From a bacterium (lineage in GTDB: Bacteria; Bacillota; Clostridia; Christensenellales; Aristaeellaceae), in assembly GCA_004563405.1 (NCBI GenBank), contig SFTH01000003.1:78336-142335 (forward strand): 64,000 bases of DNA, written 5' to 3'. The first letter of the stretch is position 1. The number at the start of each line of letters is the position of its first letter. The position numbers and the translations under genes were made by a program. This document shows, piece after piece, positions 9,045 through 17,559 of the stretch. The notes beneath the pieces are model-generated. The model searched no databases. It saw only the letters and a program-made list of their open reading frames with translations, and was not told the DNA's origin.

Positions 9045-10115
9045 TTATTCGTCTTCGTCGTCGTAGGTGATGGCGACCTTGCCGCACTTGCCGGAGGCCA
9101 TCAGCGCGTAGGCCTCGCCCGCCTTTTCCAGCGGGAAGCGATGGGTGATGAGCTTGTCCGGATGGATGCCCCAGCGGACGAGGTGCTCCACCAGCTCCTC
9201 CATGCGCCACAGGGAGGTGACCCAGGAGCCGTAGATGGTCTTCTGTCCATGCATGATGTCGGGCGACGGATTGAAGGTGACGTCGTTGCCCTCGCCGACC
9301 ATGACCATCTTACCCCATTCGCGGGTGCAGCGGATCGCCAGCGCGCGGGCGGAGTTGTTCGCGGAGCAGTCGATGGCGCGCTCGCAGCCGTAGCCGCCGG
9401 TCACTTCCATGATCTGCTTCTGGCAGGCTTCCGGATCCATGGAATTGAACACATAGTCCGCAAGGCCCAGATCCTTGGCCAGCTGCATGCGCTCCTCGTT
9501 GACGTCGCAGCCGATGGTGGTGTCGCAGCCCATGGCCTTGGCCAGCATCAGCGTGGCCAGACCCACCGGGCCGAGGCCGGTGACCAGCACGCGGTCGTTG
9601 CCGGAGATGCCCACCTTCATTAGCGCCTCATAGCAGGTGCCGAAGCCGCAGGCGACCTGTGCGCCGTCCTCGTAGGACAGCTCGTCCGGCAGGGCGATCA
9701 GATCCTTCTCATCGCAGAGGATGTAGGGGGACATGCCGCCGTTGCGCTGCCAGCCGTAGGCTGCACGCAGAGGGCTCTTGCAGGAGATGTAGTAACCGCG
9801 GCGGCAGTCGTAGCACACGCCGCAGCCGGAGATGTGGTAGACGATGACGCGGTCGCCCTTCTTGAAGCGCTTGAGGCCCTCGCCCTCCTCGACAATGATG
9901 CCGGCCGGCTCGTGTCCGGCCACCATGCCGGGCTGGTAGCCCTCGGGGCCCTTGCCGACGTGGGCGCGGTAGATGCAGCGGATATCGGAACCGCAGATGG
10001 TGGAAGCCTTCGTCTTGACCAGCACCTGTCCGTGTCCCGGCTTCGGAACGTCAAATTCCTTCAGTTCAACTGTGCTGTTTCCGGGCAGAATGGCGCCCAG
10101 AACTTTTTTATTCAT
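9045..10115 (-). CDS. Zinc-dependent medium-chain alcohol dehydrogenase
   Basis: A 356-residue NAD(P)-dependent dehydrogenase, GroES-like domain followed by a Rossmann domain. Catalytic zinc ligands are readable as Cys41 (ICGSD) and His68-Glu69 (GHEPAG). The structural zinc cysteines are 98, 101, 104 and 112. The nucleotide-binding glycines are in TGLGPVGLA. The ATG at 10115 follows AAAGGAGG. It precedes the sugar importer operon on the same strand but has its own perfect promoter and a terminator-like structure, so it is a separate unit. Oxidation of a sugar alcohol is likely; the exact substrate is unknown. Confidence 0.9.
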   Translation of the reverse strand: MNKKVLGAILPGNSTVELKEFDVPKPGHGQVLVKTKASTICGSDIRCIYRAHVGKGPEGYQPGMVAGHEPAGIIVEEGEGLKRFKKGDRVIVYHISGCGVCYDCRRGYYISCKSPLRAAYGWQRNGGMSPYILCDEKDLIALPDELSYEDGAQVACGFGTCYEALMKVGISGNDRVLVTGLGPVGLATLMLAKAMGCDTTIGCDVNEERMQLAKDLGLADYVFNSMDPEACQKQIMEVTGGYGCERAIDCSANNSARALAIRCTREWGKMVMVGEGNDVTFNPSPDIMHGQKTIYGSWVTSLWRMEELVEHLVRWGIHPDKLITHRFPLEKAGEAYALMASGKCGKVAITYDDEDE

Positions 10116-10145
10116 GCAGTTTTCCTCCTTTGTCGATGGTGGGTT

Positions 10146-10164
10146 TTCACGGATGTGATTCACG
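10146..10164 (-). promoter_or_regulatory. Direct repeats in the alcohol dehydrogenase leader
   Basis: TTCACG occurs at 10146-10151 and 10159-10164, between the promoter and the start codon. It could be an operator; support is weak. Confidence 0.2.
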
Positions 10165-10197
10165 AATGGAAATGTTTCGTAAATAACAGACACATTC

Positions 10198-10226
10198 ATT
10201 ATAAAACAGTTATGGATGTGTGTCAA
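10198..10226 (-). promoter_or_regulatory. Consensus sigma-A promoter of the alcohol dehydrogenase gene
   Basis: Perfect TTGACA (10226-10221), a 17-base spacer and perfect TATAAT (10203-10198). Such strength usually implies a repressor or constitutive high expression. Confidence 0.85.
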
Positions 10227-10295
10227 TGCAAAATATGCGCCCGCAGGGCGGCGATACGGGGGTAGGGAAGGCATTGTTCCCGATACGAACGCCGA

Positions 10296-10322
10296 TTGAC
10301 TTTGAAGCGCGGCACATATAAG
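10296..10322 (+). promoter_or_regulatory. Possible promoter of the BMP importer operon
   Basis: TTGACT and TATAAG with a short 15-base spacer. The rest of the 10227-10475 gap holds no gene. I looked for a purine riboswitch, common with nucleoside genes, and did not find its conserved core. Confidence 0.35.
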
Positions 10323-10475
10323 AGGAAGCGTTTGCGCAGGCCTTCAAAAAGGGAACGAAATTCAAAAATACGCTTTTCAATGTTCGCATTTTTTACCTTT
10401 GTTACCTGATATCATAACCTTCGGTGTGTATGATGTACGCGTACCCAAAAGTAAAATGACACGGAGGGAAATTCA

Positions 10476-11678
10476 ATGAAAAAGTTCGTTGCTCTGGTTC
10501 TGACTCTGGTTCTGTGCCTGAGTGTCTTCGCCTTCACCGCCAACGCGGAAGTTTCCGACGTCAAGCTGGGCGTCATCCTTCTGCACGATGAGGATTCCAC
10601 CTATGACCTGAACTTCATCAACGGCGTGTACGAAGCGGTTGAAGCCCTGGGCCTGGAAGAGGATCAGGTGATCATCAAGCGCAGCATTCCCGAGTCCAAC
10701 GAGTGCTATGAGGCCGCCCTGGATCTGGTGGACGAGGGTTGTACCATCATCTTCGCCGACAGCTTCGGCCATGAGACCTTCATGCTGCAGGCTGCCAAGG
10801 AGTGCCCCGAGGTGGAATTCTGCCACGCGACCGGCACCATGGCGCACACTGCGGGCCAGGAGAACTTCCACAACGCCTTCGCCGCGATCTACGAGGGCCG
10901 CTATCTGGCCGGCATCGCTGCGGGCATGAAGCTCAACGAGATGAAGGAGAACGGCGCGCTGAAGGGCGAAGTTCCCATGATGGGTTATGTCGGCGCCTTC
11001 ACCTATGCTGAGGTGATCTCCGGCTACACCAGCTTCTACCTCGGCGCCAAGTCTGTCTGCCCCGATGTGCAGATGAAGGTTCAGTTCACCGGCTCCTGGT
11101 ACGACGAGAAGGAAGAGAAGACCGCCGCTGAGGCCCTGATCAACGCCGGCTGCGACCTGATCTCCCAGCACGCGGACTCCATGGGCGCTCCCACGGCCTG
11201 CGAGAACGCCGGCGTGCCCAACGTTTCCTACAATGGCTCCACCATCGAGAGCTGCCCCAACACCTTCATTGTCTCCTCCCGCATCAACTGGGCGCCCTAC
11301 TTCGAGTACATCGTGAACCAGAACGCCGCCGGTGAAGCCATCGACACCGACTGGACCGGCACCATCGCCACCGGTTCCGTCGTGCTGACCGACGTCAACA
11401 CCGCTGCTGCGGCCGAAGGCACCGTCGAGGCCATTGAGGCCGCCAAGACGGCCCTGCTGAACGGCGAGATCAAGGTCTTCGACACCTCTGCCGACAACTT
11501 CATGCTCAAGGACGGCGCCAAGATCGAGTCCTACACCGCCGACGTCGATACCGACGAAGCCTTCACCCCCGACACCGAAGTGGTTCTGGACGGCTACTTC
11601 CACGAGAGCGAGTTCCGCTCCGCGCCCTACTTCGATGTTCAGCTTGACGGCATCGAGCTGCTCAACAGCAAGTTCTGA
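10476..11678 (+). CDS. BMP-family substrate-binding protein (PnrA-like, nucleoside importer)
   Basis: A 400-residue secreted binding protein of the basic membrane protein family, which captures purine or other nucleosides. Evidence: a Sec signal peptide ending ANA-EV, then VKLGVILLHDED, a predicted purine-stacking region near NEC-YEAALDLVDEG, IIFADSFGHE, GRYLAGIAAGMK and the TGSWYDEKEEKTAAEALI stretch typical of BMP proteins. The single cysteine in the signal peptide does not sit in a lipobox. GGAGG precedes the ATG. It is the first gene of a four-gene importer set, separated from the ATPase by a stem-loop that may set stoichiometry. Confidence 0.88.
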   Translation: MKKFVALVLTLVLCLSVFAFTANAEVSDVKLGVILLHDEDSTYDLNFINGVYEAVEALGLEEDQVIIKRSIPESNECYEAALDLVDEGCTIIFADSFGHETFMLQAAKECPEVEFCHATGTMAHTAGQENFHNAFAAIYEGRYLAGIAAGMKLNEMKENGALKGEVPMMGYVGAFTYAEVISGYTSFYLGAKSVCPDVQMKVQFTGSWYDEKEEKTAAEALINAGCDLISQHADSMGAPTACENAGVPNVSYNGSTIESCPNTFIVSSRINWAPYFEYIVNQNAAGEAIDTDWTGTIATGSVVLTDVNTAAAAEGTVEAIEAAKTALLNGEIKVFDTSADNFMLKDGAKIESYTADVDTDEAFTPDTEVVLDGYFHESEFRSAPYFDVQLDGIELLNSKF

Positions 11679-11697
11679 TTTCACACAATCCGGCCCG

Positions 11698-11733
11698 GTC
11701 TGCTCCCTGAAAAGGGAGCAGACTGCCGTTTTC
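11698..11733 (+). terminator. Stem-loop between binding protein and ATPase genes
   Basis: An 11-base perfect stem (11698-11708 with 11713-11723), GAAA-type tetraloop, then TGCCGTTTT. Likely an attenuating or mRNA-stabilising element within the operon. Confidence 0.6.
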
Positions 11734-11822
11734 AGTATGGTGCGCTCCGGGAATCGCTTTCGCGAATGGAGAGCGGTTCCCGGAGGATGCCATACTCAAT
11801 GATGATCATTCGGAGGCAAACC

Positions 11823-13526
11823 GTGCAGAAAAAGATCGCTCTGAGCATGCGCGGCATTACCAAGACCTTTGGCAGTGTCGTCGCGAACAATTCTGTTGAC
11901 CTCGACGTCTACCAGGGAGAAATTCTGGCCGTACTTGGAGAAAACGGATGCGGCAAGACGACGCTGATGAACATGCTTGCCGGCATTTACTACCCCGACG
12001 AGGGCCATATTTACATGAATGGCCAGGAGGTCGTCATCCGTTCGCCCAAGGATGCGTACGCGCTGAAAATTGGCATGATTCATCAGCACTTCAAGCTGGT
12101 GGATTTGTTTACCGCGTCGGAGAACGTGGTGCTCGGCATACAGGAAAAGGGCCGTTACAACCTCAAGAGCGTCAACGAGCAGGTCTCGAAGATCGCGGAA
12201 AGGTACGGCTTTCACGTTGAGCCCCAGAAGAAGATCTACGATATGTCCGTGTCTGAAAAGCAGACCGTCGAGATCATCAAGATGCTCTACCGCGGCGCGG
12301 ATATTCTGATTCTGGACGAGCCCACGGCCGTCCTCACGCCCCAGGAAATCGATCGCCTCTTTGACGTGCTCCGGAGGATGAAGGAGGATGGAAAGTCCAT
12401 CATCATCATCACCCACAAGCTGCACGAGGTACTCAGCGTCTCCGACCGCGTCGCCATTCTGCGCAAGGGCGAGCATGTGGGCACGGTGGAAACCGCCAAG
12501 ACCTCGGAGAGCGAGCTCACCGAGATGATGGTCGGCAAGAAGGTCAACCTGAACATCGAGCGCAAGGCGCCTGTGAACGCGGTTCCGCGCCTGCAGGTGC
12601 GGAACCTGACCTGCAAGAACGAAGAGGGCCGAAGCGTGGTCCGTGATGTGAGCTTCACGGTCAATGGCGGCGAAATCTTCGGCATTGCGGGAATTGCGGG
12701 CAGCGGCCAGAAGGAGCTGTTGGAAGCGATCACCGGCCTTCAGCCGGTTGAGAGCGGCGAGATCATCTTCATCAATCCCAAGAAGGACAAGCCCGTGACC
12801 TTCTTCCACAAGTCCCTGAAGCGCGTGCGCGAGCTGGCGGAGATGGACGCCTTTCACGACACAAGCGACCGGCCCGTCTCCTTCAAGGGGATGAAGCCTG
12901 CGGAGATACGCCGCCGGGTGAACAGCGGAGACGTGCTGTTCCGAGAGGATGAGGTGATTTCCCTCCGGGAAAAGACGCCCCTGCAGATCCGCTCCCTGGG
13001 AATTCATCTGTCCTTTGTCCCGGAGGATCGCCTGGGCATGGGCCTGGTGGGCAGCATGGGCATTACGGACAACATGATGCTGCGCAGCTACCGGAAGGGC
13101 CGCGCCGGCTTTGTGGATCGCAAAAGACCCCTGGCACAGGCGGAGGAGATCATCCGGGAGCTGGAGGTCATCACGCCCAGCGTCAACGTTCCCGTGCGCA
13201 GACTCTCCGGCGGCAACATTCAGAAGGTGCTGCTGGGCCGCGAAATTGCATTCACCCCGAAGGTGCTGATGGCCGCCTACCCCGTGCGGGGCCTGGACAT
13301 CAATTCTTCGTACACCATATATCATCTTCTGAACATGCAGAAGGAGAACGGCGTGGCCGTCATCTTCGTCGGCGAGGATCTGGACGTGCTTCTGGAGCTC
13401 TGTGACCGGATCATGGTGATCAATTCCGGCGCCGTGACCGGGATTGTGGATGCGCGCACAGCGACCAAAGAGGAGATCGGTCTGCTGATGACGAAGACGG
13501 ACAACACTGCAAAGGAGAATGCGTGA
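11823..13526 (+). CDS. BMP-type nucleoside ABC importer ATPase
   Basis: A 567-residue tandem ATPase. The first domain has Walker A GENGCGKTT, signature-like MSVSEKQ and Walker B LILDEPTAVL. In the second, Walker A is degenerate (GIAGSGQKE), the signature is LSGGNIQK and the Walker B region reads MAAYPVRGLD without the DEP motif, as is common in this subfamily. Between the second Walker A and the VPEDR motif there are about 65 extra residues (about 12775-12975). The GTG at 11823 is chosen because CGGAGG lies seven bases upstream and family homology begins there; an ATG at 11766 is in frame but lacks a good ribosome-binding site. Confidence 0.9.
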   Translation: MQKKIALSMRGITKTFGSVVANNSVDLDVYQGEILAVLGENGCGKTTLMNMLAGIYYPDEGHIYMNGQEVVIRSPKDAYALKIGMIHQHFKLVDLFTASENVVLGIQEKGRYNLKSVNEQVSKIAERYGFHVEPQKKIYDMSVSEKQTVEIIKMLYRGADILILDEPTAVLTPQEIDRLFDVLRRMKEDGKSIIIITHKLHEVLSVSDRVAILRKGEHVGTVETAKTSESELTEMMVGKKVNLNIERKAPVNAVPRLQVRNLTCKNEEGRSVVRDVSFTVNGGEIFGIAGIAGSGQKELLEAITGLQPVESGEIIFINPKKDKPVTFFHKSLKRVRELAEMDAFHDTSDRPVSFKGMKPAEIRRRVNSGDVLFREDEVISLREKTPLQIRSLGIHLSFVPEDRLGMGLVGSMGITDNMMLRSYRKGRAGFVDRKRPLAQAEEIIRELEVITPSVNVPVRRLSGGNIQKVLLGREIAFTPKVLMAAYPVRGLDINSSYTIYHLLNMQKENGVAVIFVGEDLDVLLELCDRIMVINSGAVTGIVDARTATKEEIGLLMTKTDNTAKENA

Positions 13527-14656
13527 TGAACGAGAAGAAGAGTGCGCCCAACCATGAGCCGCTGATTCATCTTTCCAAGCGCGAAAGCATATCCACGTCA
13601 AAGTCCTGGATGATCCGGGTGGTTGCGGTTCTGCTGGGACTCGTGGTCTGTGGCCTTGTCGCGTTTGTCCTCAGCGACAAGCTCAGATCCGGGAACAAGA
13701 GCATTGTTGATTTTTATTCCAGCTTCCTCGTGAAGAGTTCCTTCAGCACGCCCCGGAAGATGTGGAAATTCTTCAAGAATATGGCCGTGTTGCAGTGCAT
13801 TTCGCTGGCGGTCACGCCGGCGTTCCGCATGCGCTTCTGGAATATCGGCGCGGAGGGTCAGACGCTGATGGGCGTCTGGGGAGCGATTGCCGTGGCGTTC
13901 TATCTGGGCGGACGCATTCCCGAGTGGCTTCTGCTGATTCTGATGTTCGTTGCCGCGCTGCTCTGCGGAGCGGTCTGGGCCGTGTTCCCTGCCATCTTCA
14001 AGGCGCGCTGGAATACGAATGAGACGCTCTTTACGCTGATGATGAACTATGTGGCGATCAACGTCGTCAGCTACTTCCTGGTGGTCTGGGTTCCCAGCGG
14101 CTCGTCCTCTCTGGGCAAGCTGGACGCCGGAAAGCTGCCCTCGGTCGTACACGATTACTTCCTGATCATCCTGATTGCTTTGCTTCTGACGGTCGCCCTG
14201 CACATCTATCTGAATTACAGCAAGCAGGGCTATGAGATTTCCGTCGTCGGCGAGAGCGTCCGCACCGCCCAATACAGCGGCATGAACGTCAAGACCGTCA
14301 TCATCCGCACGATGATCGTCAGCGGCCTGCTGTGCGGCCTGACCGGCTACCTGATCGCGGCCGGCCTCGACCAGAGCATCACCACAGAATCCATCGGCGG
14401 CCAGGGCTTTACCGCCATCATGGTCTCCTGGCTGGCCCACTTCAACCCGCTGGTCATGCTGCTGACCTCCAGCCTGATCACCCTACTGAACCAGGGCGCG
14501 GCGCAGATCTCCCAGGACTTCAACGTCAGCGGCGCGATTCCCGACGTGATCGTGGGCATCATACTGTTCTTCATCATCGGCTCCGAATTTTTCATCAACT
14601 ACAAGGTGAAGCTTCGCCGCAGGACACACGCTGTGATCAAGGAGGGCGTCAAATGA
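13526..14656 (+). CDS. BMP-type nucleoside ABC importer permease 1
   Basis: A 376-residue membrane protein of the branched-chain amino acid/nucleoside permease family (NupP-like). It has an N-terminal anchor, NIGAEGQTLMGVWGA, TLMMNYVAI, GESVRTAQYSGM (ATPase-contact loop) and TAIMVSWLAHFNPL. The ATG overlaps the ATPase TGA by one base and follows AAGGAG by seven bases. It probably pairs with the next gene to form the pore. Confidence 0.9.
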   Translation: MNEKKSAPNHEPLIHLSKRESISTSKSWMIRVVAVLLGLVVCGLVAFVLSDKLRSGNKSIVDFYSSFLVKSSFSTPRKMWKFFKNMAVLQCISLAVTPAFRMRFWNIGAEGQTLMGVWGAIAVAFYLGGRIPEWLLLILMFVAALLCGAVWAVFPAIFKARWNTNETLFTLMMNYVAINVVSYFLVVWVPSGSSSLGKLDAGKLPSVVHDYFLIILIALLLTVALHIYLNYSKQGYEISVVGESVRTAQYSGMNVKTVIIRTMIVSGLLCGLTGYLIAAGLDQSITTESIGGQGFTAIMVSWLAHFNPLVMLLTSSLITLLNQGAAQISQDFNVSGAIPDVIVGIILFFIIGSEFFINYKVKLRRRTHAVIKEGVK

Positions 14657-15606
14657 GCATCTGGCTGAACTTTTTGATTGATTCCCTGGCCTTCGGTGCG
14701 ACCTTCATGTACGGCTCCACCGGCGAGATCATTACCGAGAAGGCCGGACAGCTGAACCTGGGCATACCCGGCGTCATGTGCATGGGCGGCGCGGGCGGCT
14801 GCCTGGTGCTGAACCTGATCGGGAAGTCCTCCCTGCCCGCGTTTATGATCGTCGTTCTGGGCATTCTGGGATCGCTGGTCATGGGAATGTTGATGGGCTT
14901 CATCTACAGCTTCCTGACGGTCTCCCTGCGCGCCAATCAGAACGTGACGGGCCTCGCGCTGACCACGTTCGGCGTGGGTCTGATGAAGGTGATCATGAGC
15001 GAGATGGACGAAACCGTCTACCTCGTCGGCCCGAAGAAGCTGTACCGCTGGCCCTTTGCGGAGCGGACGGACGCGCTTCAGTACCTGGGCGTGATGTTCT
15101 TCCTGGCCGTGATCGTCGCGATTGCCGCTTCCTACATCCTGTACCGCACGAAGGTCGGTCTGCACCTGCGCGCGGTGGGCGAGAGCCCTGCGACGGCGGA
15201 CGCGATGGGCATCAACGTGAGTAAGTACAAGTACTGCGCCTCCTGCATCGGCTGCGGCATTGCCGGCCTGGGCGGATTCTACTACATCATCGACTACATG
15301 GCCTCCGTCGAGGCCTACAAGAGCCTGGAGGGACTGGGCTGGCTCTCCGTCGCATTGGTCATCTTTGCGCTGTGGAGGCCGCACATGACCATCATTGGCT
15401 CCACGATCTTCGGCTTCCTGTTCAGCTGCAGCAGCTATATTTCCAACATCGGCTGGATCAAGGTGACGATGGCAACCAAGCCCCTGCTGAAAATGCTGCC
15501 CTACCTGTTCACTATCCTGGTGCTGATCATCACCAGCATCCGAAAGAAGCGTGAGGACCAGCCCCCGCAGAGCCTGGGCCTGCCCTACTTCCGCGAGGAA
15601 AGATAG
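14653..15606 (+). CDS. BMP-type nucleoside ABC importer permease 2
   Basis: A 317-residue NupQ-like permease. Landmarks are ITEKAGQLNLGIPGVM, VSLRANQNVTGLALTTFG, RAVGESPATADAMGINV and GGFYYIIDYM. It overlaps permease 1 by ATGA, a sign of coupled translation, and closes the operon before a strong stem-loop. The short polar tail is ordinary. Confidence 0.9.
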   Translation: MSIWLNFLIDSLAFGATFMYGSTGEIITEKAGQLNLGIPGVMCMGGAGGCLVLNLIGKSSLPAFMIVVLGILGSLVMGMLMGFIYSFLTVSLRANQNVTGLALTTFGVGLMKVIMSEMDETVYLVGPKKLYRWPFAERTDALQYLGVMFFLAVIVAIAASYILYRTKVGLHLRAVGESPATADAMGINVSKYKYCASCIGCGIAGLGGFYYIIDYMASVEAYKSLEGLGWLSVALVIFALWRPHMTIIGSTIFGFLFSCSSYISNIGWIKVTMATKPLLKMLPYLFTILVLIITSIRKKREDQPPQSLGLPYFREER

Positions 15607-15628
15607 CCGTTCTGCTCAATTGCAGGGA

Positions 15629-15670
15629 AAAGCGCCCGCCGGGGGTCTCTGTCGAGACCTGGCGGGCGCT
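15629..15670. terminator. Strong terminator between convergent genes
   Basis: AGCGCCCGCC (15631-15640) pairs with GGCGGGCGCT (15661-15670) and an inner GGTCTC/GAGACC stem. On the minus strand it is followed by TTTT, so it fits best the end of the minus-strand FTR-like gene, but it also ends the importer operon. Confidence 0.75.
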
Positions 15671-15682
15671 TGCCTGTGCGGC

Positions 15683-15880
15683 TCACTTTTCCTTGTAGTA
15701 GAGGAAGCAGTGGCAGTAACCCTCAAAATCCGGATCCTTGATCTGATCGCGGAACTCCTTGCACATGCACTTGTTTTCCTCCGTGCGCTCCAGCCTGCAG
15801 GGGCAGTAGCCGCCGGTGCGCTTGAGTCCCTCCTGGACGGAGTTGACGATCTCCTGATCTTCATTGAAGCGAATTTTCAT
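15683..15880 (-). CDS. Ferredoxin-thioredoxin reductase catalytic-domain-like protein
   Basis: A 65-residue protein with three Cys-X-Cys pairs: Cys26/28, Cys38/40 and Cys56/58. The CPC...CMC...CHC order resembles the catalytic subunit of ferredoxin-thioredoxin reductase, where four cysteines bind a 4Fe-4S cluster beside a redox-active disulfide. It is shorter than the classical subunit (about 100 residues) and spacing is compressed. GGAGG precedes the ATG at 15880. It lies 73 bases downstream of rubrerythrin on the same strand, so a shared role in peroxide or thiol redox control is inferred. Confidence 0.72.
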   Translation of the reverse strand: MKIRFNEDQEIVNSVQEGLKRTGGYCPCRLERTEENKCMCKEFRDQIKDPDFEGYCHCFLYYKEK

Positions 15881-15953
15881 ATCGGATCCTCCATGGGACA
15901 GAGAACCGGCCGCGGAGCGCGACCGGTCTTTCTGCTGCGATGCGATTTCAGAA

Positions 15954-16487
15954 TCAATAGTTCTCTGCGCGGACCTCGAAATAAGCGCGGGGATGTGCGC
16001 AGACGGGGCAGACCTCGGGGGCTTCCACGCCCATCACCAGGTGACCGCAGTTGCGGCATTCCCACATCTTGATTTCGCTCTTCTTGAATACTTCCTGCAT
16101 CTCGACGTTGCTCAGCAGCTTGCGATAGCGCTCCTCGTGAGACTTTTCAATTTCGGCCACCATGCGGAACTTCTCGGCGAGCTCAACAAAGCCCTCCTCC
16201 TCGGCGTCCTTGGCAAATCCGGCGTACATGTCGGTCCACTCGTAATTCTCGCCCTCGGCGGCAGCCAGCAGGTTCTTCGCGGTGTCGCCCAGGCCGCCCA
16301 GCGCCTTGAACCACATCTTGGCGTGTTCCTTCTCGTTGTCGGCGGTCTTCTGGAAGATGGCGCTGATCTGCTCGTAGCCTTCCTTCTTGGCGACGCTGGC
16401 AAAATAGGTATACTTGTTGCGCGCTTCAGACTCGCCCGCAAAGGCCGTCATGAGGTTTTTTTCCGTCTTGGTTCCCTTCAAATTCAT
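15954..16487 (-). CDS. Rubrerythrin
   Basis: A 177-residue non-heme iron peroxidase that reduces hydrogen peroxide in anaerobes. The N-terminal four-helix bundle carries the di-iron ligands (AGESEARNKY, DNEKEHAKMW, and a later EIEKSHEERY). The C-terminal rubredoxin-like domain has two CxxC pairs (CRNCG and CPVC). Length and order are standard. The ATG at 16487 follows AGGAGG; an ATG further upstream would read through the promoter. A near-consensus promoter drives it. No obvious PerR box was found. Confidence 0.95.
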   Translation of the reverse strand: MNLKGTKTEKNLMTAFAGESEARNKYTYFASVAKKEGYEQISAIFQKTADNEKEHAKMWFKALGGLGDTAKNLLAAAEGENYEWTDMYAGFAKDAEEEGFVELAEKFRMVAEIEKSHEERYRKLLSNVEMQEVFKKSEIKMWECRNCGHLVMGVEAPEVCPVCAHPRAYFEVRAENY

Positions 16488-16548
16488 TGTAAAACACCTC
16501 CTGAATCTATGTACCCGGAATTCCAGCTTGTGAAACTCAGACACTTCC

Positions 16549-16576
16549 ATTATATTCCGATTTTCGATTTTGTCAA
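16549..16576 (-). promoter_or_regulatory. Sigma-A promoter of rubrerythrin
   Basis: TTGACA (16576-16571), a 16-base spacer, TATAAT (16554-16549). Confidence 0.8.
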
Positions 16577-16591
16577 TCTTGGCGCACACGA

Positions 16592-16620
16592 TTGAAAACG
16601 CAACCTTCGGCAGCTATAAT
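16592..16620 (+). promoter_or_regulatory. Sigma-A promoter of the amidohydrolase gene
   Basis: TTGAAA (16592-16597), a 17-base spacer, TATAAT (16615-16620). It is back to back with the rubrerythrin promoter, with 15 bases between the two -35 boxes. Confidence 0.75.
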
Positions 16621-16648
16621 GGTAGGGTATGCAGGGGAGGGACACAGT

Positions 16649-17512
16649 ATGCGCGGCGATTGTCACATTCACATGATTCTGGACGGCGTCTACTACCGCG
16701 CGGCCATCGACGCGCAGAAGGAGCGGCCGGACGAGGCGCTGGTGCGCGGGCGGCTCGCCGCCTATCGCGCAGCGGGCGTGGATTTTCTTCGGGACGGCGG
16801 CGACGCCTGGGGCGTCGGCGCGTTCGCGGCGAAGCTTGCGCCGGAGTACGGCCTGGACTACCGCACGCCGCTGTTTCCCATCCATCGCAGGGGCCGCTAC
16901 GGCGGCTTCATCGGGCGCGGCTTTGACACGCCGGAGGAGTACCGGAAGCTGGTGTACGCCGCCCGTGACGGCGGCGCGGACTTCATCAAGATCATGATCT
17001 CCGGGCTGATGGACTTTGGATGCTTTGGAAGGATTACCTCCGCACCCCTGGAGGCGGCGGAGATTCGGGAGATGATCCGCGTGGCCCACGGCGAGGGCAT
17101 GGCCGTCATGGCCCACGCCAATGGTGCGGACTGCGTGAAGGCCGCGCTGGAGGCGGGCGTGGATTCCGTGGAGCACGGCGCGTATCTGGACGGCGCGGCG
17201 GTGCGCATGCTCGCCCAGAGCGGCGCGGTGTGGGTGCCCACGATGGTGACCATCGCGAATCTGATCGGCGACGGGCGGTATCCCGACGCGGTGCTCTGTC
17301 CCCTTCTGGAGCTTCAGACGGAAAACGTGCGCGCGTGCGCGCACATGGGCGGAAAGATCGCTGTCGGAAGCGATGCGGGCGCCTATCGGGTTTTACATGT
17401 GCAGGGTGCGCGTGACGAGCGGGCGCTGCTTCTGCGGGTGCTGGGCGCGGAGGGCGAAGGGATACTTGAAGCGGGCGAGGCGGAGGTGCGCCGCCGCTTT
17501 CGGAGAAGATAG
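16649..17512 (+). CDS. Metal-dependent amidohydrolase
   Basis: A 287-residue TIM-barrel hydrolase of the amidohydrolase superfamily (imidazolonepropionase/prolidase-like branch). All metal ligands can be read: HIH at the start (DCHIHM), a candidate carboxylated lysine in FIKIMISG, His in VMAHANG, His in SVEHGAYL and Asp in VGSDAG. The ATG at 16649 lies after GGGGAGGG; an upstream in-frame ATG at 16592 falls inside the promoter. The protein is shorter than most members (about 400) because the usual beta-sandwich domain is missing. Substrate unknown. Confidence 0.83.
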   Translation: MRGDCHIHMILDGVYYRAAIDAQKERPDEALVRGRLAAYRAAGVDFLRDGGDAWGVGAFAAKLAPEYGLDYRTPLFPIHRRGRYGGFIGRGFDTPEEYRKLVYAARDGGADFIKIMISGLMDFGCFGRITSAPLEAAEIREMIRVAHGEGMAVMAHANGADCVKAALEAGVDSVEHGAYLDGAAVRMLAQSGAVWVPTMVTIANLIGDGRYPDAVLCPLLELQTENVRACAHMGGKIAVGSDAGAYRVLHVQGARDERALLLRVLGAEGEGILEAGEAEVRRRFRRR

Positions 17513-17559
17513 GCGCGCAGGCGGATGCGCCGGGCGCTTTGATCGGGACGGTGGCCGGG

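Noticed and set aside
10227..10475. Purine riboswitch before the BMP importer
   Set aside because: Nucleoside importers often have one, but the conserved core and paired elements were not found.
10473..11684. Full-length minus-strand open frame (403 codons) opposite the BMP binding protein
   Set aside because: It mirrors the codon pattern of the real gene, which has a signal peptide, family motifs and a ribosome-binding site.
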